DNA of 64,000 nucleotides from Branchipolynoe longqiensis. Lineage: Eukaryota; Annelida; Polychaeta; Phyllodocida; Polynoidae. The stretch spans positions 8,764,086 through 8,828,085 of the forward strand of contig CM059198.1 of assembly GCA_030323885.1 (NCBI GenBank), in the 5' to 3' direction. The translations under genes and the position numbers were made by a program. A model generated the notes under the pieces. The model was not told where the DNA came from and did not search any database. It saw only the letters and a program-made list of their open reading frames with translations. This document shows, piece by piece, positions 10,014-21,835 of the stretch (position 1 is its first letter; the number at the start of each line of letters is the position of its first letter).

Positions 10014-10905
10014 TTGGTGGTTGCTTTACGCCGTGTCGGCAGCATAGGCCATATTCATGGCGAGAGAAATGTTTGTTTTTTGTTCAAACCATCGCTTTTA
10101 GATGTAAAGGCAGAGAATCAATTATGTGCCAATAGACACTCATTAAATTAGAAAGCTCACAATCATATATTTGTGGTCAAGGGAAACAAATTCCCATAGA
10201 AAAAGAAAAGTTTTATTAATAATTGATAGAATCTATTTAGTAAACTATATGAGGTGGTACAGTCCAGCTTCCCTCAAAAAGGCTAAAATGTTTTCCTGTT
10301 TTACCTTAGTAAAAAGGTCACGCATACTGTCTGCAGTGTAGAACTGTTGGCGCAGGGCCAAAAAATCTACGCAACTTAGTAAAATGTGTTTGAGTGTCAG
10401 CAGGGACTGACACCCAATACATTCAGGGGGAGGTTCCCCTTTGAGCAGAAAAGCATGTGTAAGCCACGAGTGGCCAATACGGCAGCGGATAAGGACCGCT
10501 TGGTCCCACCGACCTCCCGCATGAGTCTGTGGTGGCTTTCCCACAGATGGTTAATTTCTTTAAGTTTATTAATGTTTTCATCCCACTCATGTTGCCATTT
10601 GGATTTTATGTGGGTGGCTATTAGTGGTTTCAGATCAGAGTGAGGGATCAGACACGGTTCAAGATCACAGTTCAGGGCCTTCTTCGCAGCCCGATCAGCT
10701 CGTTCCTTTCCTTGTATGCCGGCATGGCCAGGCACCCAGCACAGGTGGATGTCATACCTATCCGTTGTCAGTTGGTTCATTTTATAAATGACCGTTGCTA
10801 GAATAGGGTGATTCGTTTTCAGTCCAGCAACAGCCAGGAGGCAAGAGAACGAATCACTGTATATAACATAGTGTGGTTGGATACCTCGATACACTCCAAT
10901 TTACG
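10014..10905 (-). mobile_element. 3' end of an RNase H-encoding LINE inserted in the CR1/L2-like LINE
   Basis: The minus strand encodes a retroelement RNase H: VIYSDSFSCLLAVAG (catalytic D), HLCWVPGHAGIQGKERADRA (conserved H and D). A C-terminal zinc-knuckle-like segment (CIGCQSLLTLKHILLSC) and LFTKVKQENILAFLREAGLY before a stop near 10245 follow. The RNase H part (10397-10894) and the tail (10245-10544) are in different frames, so a frameshift lies at about 10400-10540. The 3' UTR ends in GGCGTAAAGCAACCACCAAT and an (AATC)n tail at about 10014. Non-LTR elements carrying RNase H are typically of the I group (I, Nimb and relatives), Jockey or LOA. The copy is 5'-truncated, as usual for LINEs. 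Confidence 0.75.
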
Positions 10906-11590
10906 TGGTAATAGCAACTGAAATTAAAGAAAAGGCAATCATGGTTGCTATTTCCAAGTATCGCAACATGTTTAAGGTTTCTAATCATTTCCTCCTCATT
11001 TGTGATGATGAGATCTAATAATATATTTGCAGACTGGTCACCACGCTTATGAGTTAGTTCCGTGACATCCTGGAAAAGGAAACAGTCTCTAAGATTTTCG
11101 ACAAAGAGTGTTGCTGGATGTTGTTCGCTATTTGGTGTTTGCATAGGTTGCCAACTGATTTCTGGATAATTGAAGTCTCCCATGATTAGGAGGTGTCTGT
11201 GGTTTAGGGCTGAGGCCTTTTGGATCAACTGTCGAGTTTCCTCATGGACACTGTTGTCGCTGTTGGGTGACCTGTAGATGAATCCAACAAGCACACTGTC
11301 CCTGTCCTCTAGCTTAATCTCGCACTATATCGCTTCTGTTGAGTTACATAGGAGTACATTTAGAGGGACTGCATTAAGGTTGCATTTAGTATATATATGC
11401 ACACACCCCTTCTCTCATCAATATTGCTGAAAATATCAAATGCATTTATGGCAATCTCACATAGCTGGACTGGCTCTTTTGGATTTTTTGGTATGACTTC
11501 ACTAATTGCAATATCTGGGTTGTAAATTGCAATATTTGCATCCAGTTCGGCTCGTTTGTTCATAATTGAATCTGTGTTGGCATACATATA
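10906..11590 (-). pseudogene. CR1/L2-like LINE: APE-type endonuclease domain
   Basis: Minus-strand segments in two frames. N-terminal: YANTDSIMNKRAELDANIAI (11360-11587), where the usual catalytic E motif region reads ISEVIPKN. C-terminal: LVGFIYRSPNSDN and LLIMGDFNYPEISW (catalytic GDFN), then LLDLIITNEEEMI and GNSNHDCLFFNFSC (SDH-like box reading SNH) in 10854-11294. The GDFN and DLIIT motifs identify an APE-type endonuclease of CR1/L2-like LINEs. The frame break between the two parts (about 11295-11360) shows that it is dead. Confidence 0.75.
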
Positions 11591-11592
11591 TC

Positions 11593-12165
11593 TCAGGCCA
11601 TTGATAATTTTATGAGATGGCTGATATGGATTCTGTTTTTGTTCGAGTTTGAGTTACGATTGTGGCCCCAATGATACTTTTGTGTTATACATGGTTTAGG
11701 TTTAGTTGTTTCTTGCATACTTCTGATGTTACAGTTGATGTTACTTCGGCTGACATTTAAACCTGGGTGCGTGGTCTCACTTTCACAATTTTTTGTTCCC
11801 ATGGCAGTCCTCAGACACAGAATACCCAGTTCTTTTGCCTCTTCTCCCAGTTCAGTGTCCGATGCCATGTCTGCTGTTTTCTTTTTGGCTTCCTCTACCA
11901 GGAGTTTTGTTTGTTTTCTTTCTTCTTGCATCATATCATGGCCCATGCTGCTATTCTTGTACTGGTCGATACCTCGTAGTTTAAAAAGCTGACTGAACAG
12001 TTGGCGTTTTGTTTTTTCCGAGTTTAAAGTGATGAGCAGAGGTCTAGCAGAGCCATCGTCATGGATCCTGCCCAGGCGACGTGCCTGGATGACTTCGTTT
12101 TCACTCTTGGTCACACACAATGCTGTTGAACAGATTGATGACATGCTCAGATGATATAAAGCCAC
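11593..12165 (-). pseudogene. CR1/L2-like LINE: ORF1 C-terminal part
   Basis: Reads NEVIQARRLGRIHDDGSARP, LLITLNSEKTKRQLFSQLFK and MMQEERKQTKLLVEEAKKKT. The Arg-Leu-Gly/RPLLI segment followed by a charged helix is common in ORF1 (RNA-binding) proteins of CR1/L2-like elements. It directly precedes the endonuclease on the minus strand, as expected for the LINE gene order. The 5' end is lost near the SINE-2 at 12232. Confidence 0.6.
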
Positions 12166-12231
12166 ACAATCAATGAATGAAATTTTGTGTTTTCACCAAA
12201 TGTGGAACCAGATATATATATTGTGCATGTT

Positions 12232-12445
12232 GACCATGTTCATCAAAGGCTATGGTATGTGATGTCCTGTCTGTGGGTAAGTGCATATAAAAGACCCCTT
12301 GCTGCTTATTGGAAAGAGTAGCCTATGTCATGGGAGCAGGTTTCCTCCAAAGAAATATGTCAGAATGACCATGTTTGACATTCAATAAATGATACAAAAA
12401 TCAATGTGCTCTTGAGGCGTCATTCAATAAAGCAAGCTTTACTTC
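12232..12445 (+). mobile_element. SINE-2, 5'-truncated
   Basis: Contains CATCAAAGGCTATGGTATGT, AAGTGCATATAAAAGACCCC, GAAAGAGTAGCCTATGTCAT, AAGAAATATGTCAGAATGAC and the tail ATCAATGTGCTCTTGAGGCG. The same order is found in the copies at 20877, 40786, 41034 and 43926. Confidence 0.8.
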
Positions 12446-12489
12446 TTTTCTTTTTTTACATTTCTTGACTGTGCCTCTATTGATTGACA

Positions 12490-12562
12490 CTTCATATGTG
12501 GACCCTTCCTGATATGACCTCAGATGTTGCCAGGACAAAACTCCAACAACCAACAAGCTTTA
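12490..12562 (+). mobile_element. SINE-1 3' end fragment
   Basis: Only the last 70 bp: CCTGATATGACCTCAGATGT through GCCAGGACAAAACTCCAACAACCAAC. Confidence 0.7.
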
Positions 12563-15071
12563 TAGGAACACACACTACACAGTTCACACACATTCCAATC
12601 ACAACGACAATGAGGCATATGTATATTGATGGTTTGTTTTTTTCATTTTTATTTTATTTTTTTATTATTTCTATGGTGATGGCATCACAATTTTATCAGA
12701 TGAGAGCCATTTGCCTATCACAGAACTATATGTATACACTTCTTTTATGGGCAGACGCAAAGGTTCCTTTCGCCTCCCCGTCCACCGAAATCCTTGACGC
12801 ATGAAGTACACCGCTTCTGTTACTCACACTTGATAAGGATTATATTTATATATATATATTTATATACACAGGCGGCCGACACTCTAAGAATAGTACACCA
12901 TCATAGTCAATGTTTATAGTAGTAGTACTATTCTTCCGCATACTGCTCTCAATTCATAGTTAGTAAGGACTTCATATTACTTTTGACATCAGTCACATCT
13001 TCTTTTCCAAGCGAAAAAAAACTAACAAACAAAAAACACACACACAGAAAGCCTCAGAGGCTTCTTGGTTTGTGTTGTAAGTAGGTCATGGGAGAGGATT
13101 CCCAGGCCAGGGAGACTTTTAGACTTAGTTTACATGCAACTCACCAGGCGGCAGCACTAACAGTTTTTGGTTACAGCTGGCTCTGTTCACAAATAAAAGA
13201 AGTGGGTGAGGGAAGGGGAGAGTAGACTACCTATGGTCGTCATGCTTATCTTGGACAGGCATTGAGAAATACCACACCGATTAGTGTTACATATTACACT
13301 GCTGGCAAACTCTTCCACCTGTAGTCATCGCGAATGGCAATTTCTACAGCCAGATGGCCAGATGAAATGTTAATTTGACAAATGAATATATGGACTGTAA
13401 TAATAACAACGAAAAGAAATACCCCCTCCCCCATCACCATCCAAATCAAATGGCTTCTCTGCTTTGTTTCATTCTCAGCTCTTTGGTCACTTGTCTGAAT
13501 TTTATGAATTTATGTAATGACTCTGGAAAAAGCATATGAGAGGGTAGTGGGTGGGAAAGCCACAGGCTTCCAAACTTGATTATTGAAAACAGGATGGTGT
13601 GACCGGACAGTGTACAGTTAATTGTGTGTGGTTAAAGGCTGTCATTCTGGGAGTTGCAACAGTTCTGTGTTTCTTTGGAGGTTTTTTAAATAGTTTTTTT
13701 GTCAGTGTTTTTTTTTTAATGGAACAACTCACATGGACTCGCCTTCTGTCAAACACGAAAACTAAACAAAAACAGAAAGCACATGGAAAGTTGATGCAAG
13801 CATTACGTCAGGGCACACAACATGCCTGAATGAGATCGGTGCGCGACCAGTTGGTTCGTTTAGACTCTGTGACGGACTGCGTCAGGTTTCATTCACTCAT
13901 AATGTCGTCCACGACTCAATTCCACGACACCGAAATGGATCAGAACCACGTACCAGGGCCATCCCTTCATCAAAAGACAGCACCGTTGACGGGAACCTCG
14001 CCGTTGAATAGCTAAACAAGTCCATTATTGCACGACCCTTTCGACAATGTCATCCATGACGTCAGCGACACTGCCATCGAGAAGAGCATCATCCACAAAG
14101 TTGTCTTCCTAGACGAGGCCCTGTAATGTTGCAGTGTGAACATCATACCACAAGTACAAACTGGATGCCGTAGTCTTAGTAGTTAGTATTTCCCTTTTTA
14201 TGATTGTTATAATAATATAAAAATAGACAGTTGCCAGTGCGTGCCTAAAGGCATCACAAGCTGTCAGTGTGGACGTCCTCAGCCAGAGTCGCTCCGCGTG
14301 TATACAATTGGAGCTGGCCAAGAGCCGAAAGTGCTGCGCTTTCATTTGCCTTCATTAACAAGTGGCGATTGTGCTTGGCCGGGACGAGTTGGGGTTATTA
14401 AATAAAGCTCGCAAAGTACAGGATTGCGTTTTCTAAGCAGCCAAGTGTACACACACGGAGATAAGGGGGCACACACACCCTTTCAGCCCATCTAAGGGCC
14501 ACCACCACAATGCACACACTAATATTGCTTGATGACATACATAGGTGCTAGACTTTTCACAACTGGAACAGACTATTCAGGAGTGTGTGAGAGGAGGTGT
14601 AGGGTATTAGTCATCTAGGTAGCAGCACTACACCAACCAATGCACAGCAATGATCTGCTCAACAAGACAACGCTAGTTTTAAAGTCACCATAGTACTCCC
14701 ATAACAGCCTAAGCGCTGTTTGCTCACGGCCTGAAGTATTATCACATTTACAATCTCAACGCGCTAGTGGAGTATTACTGCTGTATCTTTACGCCTAAGC
14801 ACTTTACTTACTTTCGCTCTCAAGCTCTCGCACCCTTTTTTTAAATTTTTGTTATCACTGGCACTCCTACAAGACTCAGGACTATGCGCTTTACAAGAGG
14901 TGTTGGAACAAGCACACTGCGGTCTTCTCCACAAACTAGATTCATACACATAATTAATGATATATATAGATGGACAGTTCATAGGAAGGCATACAAATTG
15001 TACGGACAGCTAAATAAACTCAAGCGTGCTCTGTTGAAAACGGCCACGCCCGTTCATTCACAAGGAAAATA
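12563..15071. other. Gene-poor stretch
   Basis: AT-rich unique sequence with short simple repeats (TA runs at 12840-12866, a T-rich patch near 12640-12668). Open frames are short, without recognisable domains or plausible splice context. One modest GC-richer part (13830-14110) contains several CGAC/GACGTCA motifs, including CATGACGTCAGCG near 14055, but no gene can be defended. Confidence 0.4.
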
Positions 15072-15148
15072 GTCACTACTGTTCATTTAGATTTAAAGTA
15101 AAATAATCATAATAGTCACTACTGTTCATTTAGATTTAAAGTAAAATT
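15072..15148. repeat. Direct tandem duplication of about 42 bp
   Basis: GTCACTACTGTTCATTTAGA with TTTAAAGTAAAAT occurs twice in a row. A C12-type homopolymer lies close by at 15190-15202. Confidence 0.85.
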
Positions 15149-15689
15149 CATGTTCATTTCTATTAAATCATACTACAAACATGGTTCCTCCCCCCCCCCC
15201 CCGAAACCTCCTTCATTCCTTGATTTTAGTCAACAAAATAATAGGGAGATTGGCTCTCATATAGCATTCAATCATCGCTGTAAATACATTGGCAGATTTT
15301 GGTTCGGTGGCAGGTCATGCACAAGGTCATCTCCCTACAAAGTCTTTTCTTGTTTGTTCGCACTGTGCACTTTACCATCACAAAACCCGAGGATAAAACT
15401 GACTGCGCATTCAGAGACAATCGCGAACTGTTTGTCTACCACGCCGCTTCAACCCGTTGCACTGAAATGGCTCGAAGCAAAACACATTCGGAGCACCATT
15501 GCAGTCACGCAGAACTGGTCCGCCACGGGGCATTCCCATGAACTGGTAAACCCAGTGTATGTCACACCCCAAGCATACACCGCCAGTGACGCCCACCTCA
15601 AACATATACTACCAGCAGCCTGGCCATGTGGATCCTCACACATATTCACTGCCATTGGCCCGGTATGTGGCACAAAGTGAATATATCCA
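15149..15689 (+). other. Unrecognised open frame, probably not coding
   Basis: A 176-codon frame is open at 15150-15680, but it runs through a poly-C tract and shows no domain, compositional bias or splice support. It is reported only so that the interval is described. A unique low-copy exon cannot be excluded. Confidence 0.15.
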
Positions 15690-16105
15690 GCCCTGCCTAC
15701 CCCAAATTTCCTATTTGGGTACTCTAGTGAAACAAAAATGGTATATATATATTTTTTAAAGTGTATTTCCAAAATAAATTATGTATTTCCAACAAAATTG
15801 TGTACTTTCCAAAAAATGTTTGGGCGTCTAAAATTTTAATATTGCATATCGGCGAACTCCGGCTTAAAACTTTGTAAAAAATGCGCAAAAATCATATGGG
15901 TAGGCAGGTCTTGCCTACCCCAAATTTCCTATTCATGTACGCCAGTGAAAAGAAAATTCCTTTTTCAAATTTTGTATTTGTTTAAATAGTGTACTTTCAA
16001 TGAGCATTTTTTTGCATACAAAATATTAATTTAGTATATTGACATACTCCAGCTTAAAACTGTGTACAAAATACGCAGAGATTGTACGTGTAGGCAGGTC
16101 TGTAT
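15690..16105. repeat. Two tandem units of about 210 bp
   Basis: Both units begin GCCTACCCCAAATTTCCTAT, continue through GTGTACTTTC and an AAAATTTTAATATTG/AAATATTAATTTAGTA segment, then CTCCGGCTTAAAACTTTGTA or a close variant. They end at a TAGGCAGGTC junction that also starts the next unit. The units are diverged by roughly a fifth. Confidence 0.7.
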
Positions 16106-16279
16106 TTTCTTGGTCTTACCACAATCTACCAACTTCTGGACTCAAACCATTCCTGCAGTCCTTACACAGATATCCTAACATGTGTCATGCAGAACCACGT
16201 AAGCGCCCTCGACACAGTACATACGGTCGAGCAGTCGGTGCTAACACCTTGAGCTTTCGAGATTGCTACGGCTTCCTAA

Positions 16280-16812
16280 GTTGACATCTTATTGTATCGA
16301 TACAGCTTACCGACTTTGATGGAGCTTACTGTATTGATACAACTTACTGTTGATAGAGCTTTATATGTATTGATAATGCCTAAAGCATTGATAGTTTCCT
16401 GTATTTGACTATTTACTGTATTGATACAGTGTTGGTACGGTACAGGTTGACATATCACTGCATTGATACAGCTTAATGTGTTGATACAGCTCACTGAGCT
16501 GATAGTTTATTGCATTGGCACAGCTTACTGTATTGATACAGCTTACTGTATCAACTCAGTTTACTGTAAGCTGAGTTGACACAGCTGACTGTGTTGATAC
16601 AGTAAGCTGAGTTGATACAGCTTACTGTGTTGATACAGTAAGTTGAGTTGATACAGCTTATTGTATTGATACAGTAAGCCGAGTTGATACAGCTTACTGT
16701 GTCAACATATCTTACTGCATTGGTACATCACAGCTTACAGAGTTGAATGCTCACTGAGTTGATACAGCTTACTGTATTGATACAGATTATTGTGTTGATA
16801 CAGCTCATCCAA
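16280..16812. repeat. 18-bp minisatellite (TTGATACAGCTTACTGTA)n
   Basis: About 25 degenerate units of TTGATACAGCTTACTGTR. Both GATACAG...CTGTATC orientations are present (for example near 16540-16640), so parts of the array can fold back. Confidence 0.85.
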
Positions 16813-17041
16813 TCATTTTCATTCAACTATATTCAGGCAAACAGGTGCAGTAACATGCTATCCATCTCACAGACCAAGCACATGTGTTAAAACTAGGCTG
16901 CTTCACTACCACGGTGGCTACTTCTCACAATTTCAACAGCTATTTTCAGAGCAAAGAAACTACCTAGAGATGTTTTGTGGCGAAAGGCCCACGCCATCCC
17001 GGAAGTCGCTAACTTAACACAGCAGCCCAACACAAAGAGGG

Positions 17042-17408
17042 TTAAAGTTGCATAGTCGGATAAAAGCATCAAATATTCTAAAAACAAAACACATATTTTA
17101 CTAAACTTGATCTACATTTGAACCTACATATCCAACTTAAATACTGGTGCACTTATTAAGGATTTGTTGCAACATAGAAGGGGGATAGTAAGTCAATTTA
17201 ATAGAGCCTGTTACTGCTGAAGCCTATGCTTTTTGACAAGCATGCCAAAATTAATTCTGCATGTTTACACTTAAAATATCTCTGAAGTTCTGCCATTTTA
17301 AATCAAAGTTACTTCAAACTAAAGTAAGGTAGATTACGACGATCAATCTAATATATTTATCTCAGAAAATGACATAAACTCAAATCCATCGGACTATGCA
17401 ACTTTAAG
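17042..17408. mobile_element. TTAA-MITE, complete copy (reverse orientation)
   Basis: Ends TTAA-AGTTGCATAGTCGGAT and ATCGGACTATGCAACT-TTAA: a near perfect 16-18 bp inverted repeat bounded by TTAA on both sides. Compared with 3218-3575 the body is inverted. Confidence 0.85.
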
Positions 17409-20359
17409 GAATAGTTAGAATGCGCGAATAATTGTACGAAGGACACACAGTGGTAAATGTCACACAAGTGCCAAGTCAACGACTGCCACAACAAACTTAA
17501 AGGTCGCAATAAATTAAGTCGAAATACTGTACAGTTCCATGTATTCATGCACTTAAGCCTATACACGTTCCCCATGCCATAATAACATCATCGCACCATC
17601 ATAGCACACTCTCCAGCGCTCCCGTTTGAACAGAGGTTAAAAGCAACCTAAGACATGCACATCAAGATTTAAACCATAAAATCTACACTGGGACCACTTC
17701 CCTCATTGGATGAACAACAATTTCTCTCCCCGTTTCAGATTTTGAGTGGGTGGGTGTAAAATTACATACTCCAAAATATCCATAAGTAGGACAAACAAAA
17801 ATTCATTGCACTTTGAAATTCATAATAACCCTAGGGGAAATAAAAATGAATGAAATATATGGTAATAATTCAATACACATAATATACATGACTCTTTAAA
17901 TATTGACGTTACACAATCCACCACTGTCCCCTAAAGGACAGGGGGCTTAGACGGCTATACAATAAATAGGGGGGGGCCTTCAATAATATAAGTGTTGACT
18001 GGCCATCATTGGGGGAATAATTACTTCTCCACTCATACAATAGAAAATAGGGCTAGTTCCACAACAAAGTCCCTTTCAGCTCCGGGCATTGCCTCTGGTT
18101 GCTTTGGCTACGATACCAGATAATAGTGGACACAGATCACGTTGCGCTATGTGAATGCCAGCGGCTGAAGCTAATAGCATCCTTCAATGCCAAGCTTTAA
18201 CCAGAGCGACAGCTGAGCAAGACTATGACAGACAGTCGGCTGCTGATCAATGTCAGCTTAAGTTCTATTGGCGTACACAGTGGAGGCGAATATCGCCTTT
18301 GTTCTCTTCCATCGAAAGCCGATCAGAAAAAAATGATTCGGAAACGCAAAGAGTTTACGTATAATTATATGTGCGCATCATCCTCGTTGATCAAAATCGC
18401 CAAGAGACCGCTGTTTCTCCGGTTAAAGGCCCACATCAAACCAGACTACTGGCTATTGGGGCAGCAGTGCAGTGGCGTAACGTGACTAGGTCACAGGATG
18501 CTACTGACAACTTCCGGTTTTCACGCACATGGCGAGCACCTCACACAGTACCACGTGACCCGCGTCCAGGACGAGACTTGAGCAAATGATAGGTTACTGT
18601 GTTCACCCAGGCCTTATTCACGGAATAAAGCCGGCATGTGAAACTGACGCAGCTAGGGAGAGAGCTAGGGTCAATTGGAACTGCTACCACGCAAATATAC
18701 CGAGAGGCTTAGATGTATATATATATGTACAGATAGACGAAGGCCAATAGCAGACGGATATAGAGGGACTCTCTTTAAAAAAAGATTTAAAAGGGGGGGG
18801 GAAAGGACCATTCCCCCATGATAAGAAACCTCAATGAATACTCAGGAAAAACTGTGATATTGATTCACCAGACCTTTAAAGCAATGGAAATATATTTGTA
18901 ATCAAACATAAAGGCTAGATAAACAATGTTATGTTCATCCTGTCAAAAGTCTTTGAAAGAAAAGGGAGGGGGTGGAAATAAGATAAATAAGCACTCCATA
19001 GATAAAAGTTTCCCTAAAAGTGGCAAACAGCTGTGTATATGAAGAAAGCAATACAAATAGTTAGATTTGGACAAGGAACTATGCATACAGACTTGTAGCC
19101 TAGAACATTAACATAAATCTCACAGGACAGTGGTAGACTTGGCAATTGCGCTCTCTTCTTCGCAGTAATCGATATAAAAGACCTCCCCTTGAATCTAGTA
19201 CTACACATGTTATCAGTGTTGGCTATTAGCGCCACACTGCGAGCATTCTTCATCTGTTGTTTGATGGTGAATCCTGAACGTTGGACAGCAGATAACAAAT
19301 ATAGGGATGTTCTGGGAGGCGCCACATGACCGCTGCCCCAGCAATGGCGCCCCTGGTGGCAATGCGGAGAATAAACATGCTGCAGCTTCTCTCCCACCCT
19401 GGTGTCTTTTGAGATCAGGATTCACCGGCTTTCGTTTGTTGTGATGATGCTCAGCCAGCAGTTGCTTAGTCGTAGCTGAACGCTTTGTTCGAAGGGCCCT
19501 CATTATGGCTGGAGGGCAATCCACACCTTATGCTTTCTGCCACTCCCTTGTGCGAATGTACCTTCGAGTTTCGCTGTTGAAAGGAAGTCTTGGTGATGCT
19601 TGTCAAGCCTGCAGCTCAGGTGAAAGAAGGTACAACTAGTGTGTGGCAGTAAGAACCGTAATTGTAATGGGTTCTTCCGAAGCAGCAACTTTCCTCATGC
19701 CTTCATGTGGGAAAGTTGGGAGGAAGGAGTGAGCTGCATTTATCACAAACATAAGGTGAATGAAGCACCAAATATCACTGGATACGAAAGCTCAGTGTGC
19801 ACTCATCTCATCCACCATCTTGTCCTGGTACTGCAAGTCATATGATGCCACAATATGACGCGAACCACACCAGGTTCAGACGGGGTGCTCCAACAACTGC
19901 GATATGCGCACCCTTGCTTGGGCAGCAAGGAGATTGCACCACCGCCAGACTCGAAGGAAAGCTGCTGCTACCACTACCTGGCAGGACACCAACTGCCAAG
20001 GCAATGAGAAATTATACGCATGCCCAGTCTCATCACAACAAAATACTGCTGCAATGATTGCTTGCAGACACCATTCAGCGGGCAACAGCAGCAGAAGGGT
20101 AGTATTATTGCTAATGGTGGCGAAGACTATGGCAACAGATGCTCATCGCGTCGAGGCCTGGGCCAGATGCCGTGCCACTGCCTGCCCGGAGTTCCACAGC
20201 GACAGCGCCAGCGTCAAACCCCAACCAGGGGCCCCCACCCAAATTTCTTCTATTCAAGTCTCCCTGAAACATTATGTTTGTATCGGAAGGGGCCCCCGCC
20301 GGCCGGGTTCATGGGGTAAGTCATTACTTCTCCATGTGTGCGTCTCCCCGGGGCGCGTG
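17409..20359. other. 3' flank and possible 3' UTR of the TMCC gene
   Basis: Mostly unique. No second gene is visible. Stretches near 19213-20360 are relatively GC-rich and lie directly downstream (minus sense) of the TMCC stop, so part may be 3' UTR. No clear AATAAA can be fixed on the minus strand close to the stop. A G-run (18793-18801) is the only simple repeat of note. Confidence 0.35.
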
Positions 20360-20486
20360 CTATTGGAAGGGCAGCAGCTGACGGTATCTGGTGACCACGT
20401 GGTTGCCGAATCCCTTCACCATTGCCCAGTTCTGCCACGTGGCAACGATACACGCCACTAGGCAGATTGTCGTTAGAATCCGTACC
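20360..20486 (-). CDS. TMCC-family protein, last coding exon
   Basis: Begins after a CGCTACAG acceptor and ends at TAG (20360-20362). One base completes an Arg codon split by the intron, then 41 residues follow. Its start, VRILTTICLVACIVATW, is a hydrophobic second membrane helix, followed by a short luminal/cytosolic tail ending LPFQ. The position after the first membrane helix and the small polar C-tail fit the TMCC (Tmemb_cc2) family, whose two C-terminal helices anchor the protein in the ER. In vertebrates TMCC1 acts at ER-endosome contacts and Drosophila Dementin is a relative (established knowledge). Confidence 0.85.
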
Positions 20487-20876
20487 CTGTAGCGAAAAGG
20501 AGACACAGTGTGAGAATAACGCGTGTCAACAACGAAGACTATAGGCAGTGCTAAGAGTTTCTAAAAGAAAATAAATATGTGATTAGAAACTGCAGAATAT
20601 GCTTAGAAAAACACATGTAGTCTTTCGGAAAAATTTAGATAAAATTCATTTCAACAAAAAAATTAAACCAAATAAAAATTCACATTTTCAACAGAAACAC
20701 TGAAGTGTCGCTGAAGAACTAATCAATGTATGCTTGTGAAAACAAATCAAATTGTAGTACTCGAAACTGATTCCAAACCAAATGAAAATGCCTGTTTAAA
20801 GCAAAACCTACATACACAGCTCACAGTTTATCAAAATGTGTTCTGAACCGTAAACCCTATTTCGGTGCATATAAAA

Positions 20877-21092
20877 GTAAAGCTTGTTTTATTGAACAAC
20901 GCCTCTAGAGCACATTGATTTTCATCATCAGCTATTGGACGTCAAACATATGGTCATTTTGACATATTCCTTTGGAGGAAACCCGCTGCCGCCACATAGG
21001 CTACTCTTTCCGACAAGCAGCAAGGGGTCTTTTATATGCACTTTCCCACAGACAGGACCACACATACCACAGCCTTTGATGAACCAGTTGTG
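20877..21092 (-). mobile_element. SINE-2 (-), in last TMCC intron
   Basis: Reverse-complement copy from the tail (AACGCCTCTAGAGCACATTG) to ACCACAGCCTTTGATGAACC. It is 5'-truncated relative to the 40786 copy. Confidence 0.85.
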
Positions 21093-21394
21093 GTTGTGTG
21101 AATATAAGGCAAAATATTGCTATACATTTATGTTTTGCAACGACACTGAAAAGGATCATGTACAAGGTGTAGCTGGCCTTAGTTATATAAAGACTAAAAG
21201 AGGAATCATTTTAGCAAGATCATTCTGTAATATAGGGACTTTCGTTAGATATGTGGGATATAATGCGTTCTACAAATATTATTTAGGATGTAGCCTTCCC
21301 CTTCGCTGCCTATACCTAATCTCAACAGTGTGGGTGAGCAGGGGTGGGTGGGGGTGTGAGGTAAAGGTAAATAATACAGTTAGTAAAGTAGAAT

Positions 21395-21595
21395 GGTCAA
21401 ATTAGTTGAGCATCCGCTTCCCATTTTGGTAGGTCATGGAATTCAAGCCCTGGCCGCATCGAACCAATGACTTAAAAATGTGTACTTGTCATGAGCTAGC
21501 CTACCATTCAAGCATTACTAGGATAGGGCAAGAAGCAATGGAATGAGGAAGACAAACTGTCCGTGATTGAAATTCTCCTTGCTTAATCAACTAAT
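21395..21595 (+). mobile_element. SINE-1b, diverged copy
   Basis: Head resembles SINE-1 (TTGAGCATCCGCTTCCCATT, CCAATGACTTAAAAATG). After AGGATAGGGCAAGAAGCAAT it switches to a different 3' half, GGAATGAGGAAGACAAACTG ... TTGCTTAATCAACTAATG. Confidence 0.75.
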
Positions 21596-21604
21596 GTTGA
21601 CATA

Positions 21605-21835
21605 AGACGGGATGGCTGAATGAGTTAGAGCGTCCGTCTCCTGTGTTGGTAGATCGTGGGTTCGAAATCTGGTCAAGTCAAACCAATGACTTAACAATTT
21701 ATCCTTGTTGCTTCCTAGCCAGGCGCTCGGCATTATTAGGTTAGGGCAAGGAGCAGTGGAATGAGGAAGACTAATTGTCCATGATTGAAATTTCCCCTGC
21801 TTAAACAACTAATGTACCAACAACAACAACAAAAT
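21605..21835 (+). mobile_element. SINE-1b, complete copy
   Basis: tRNA-like head GACGGGATGGCTGAATGAGT with B box GGTTCGAAATC, the shared 5' body to AGGGCAAGGAGCAGTGGAAT, then the SINE-1b 3' half ending CTTAAACAACTAATGTACC and (CAA)n. Confidence 0.8.

Noticed and set aside
20020..20461. Plus-strand open frames opposite the last TMCC exon
   Set aside because: Shadow frames; the minus strand carries the conserved exon with matching phase.
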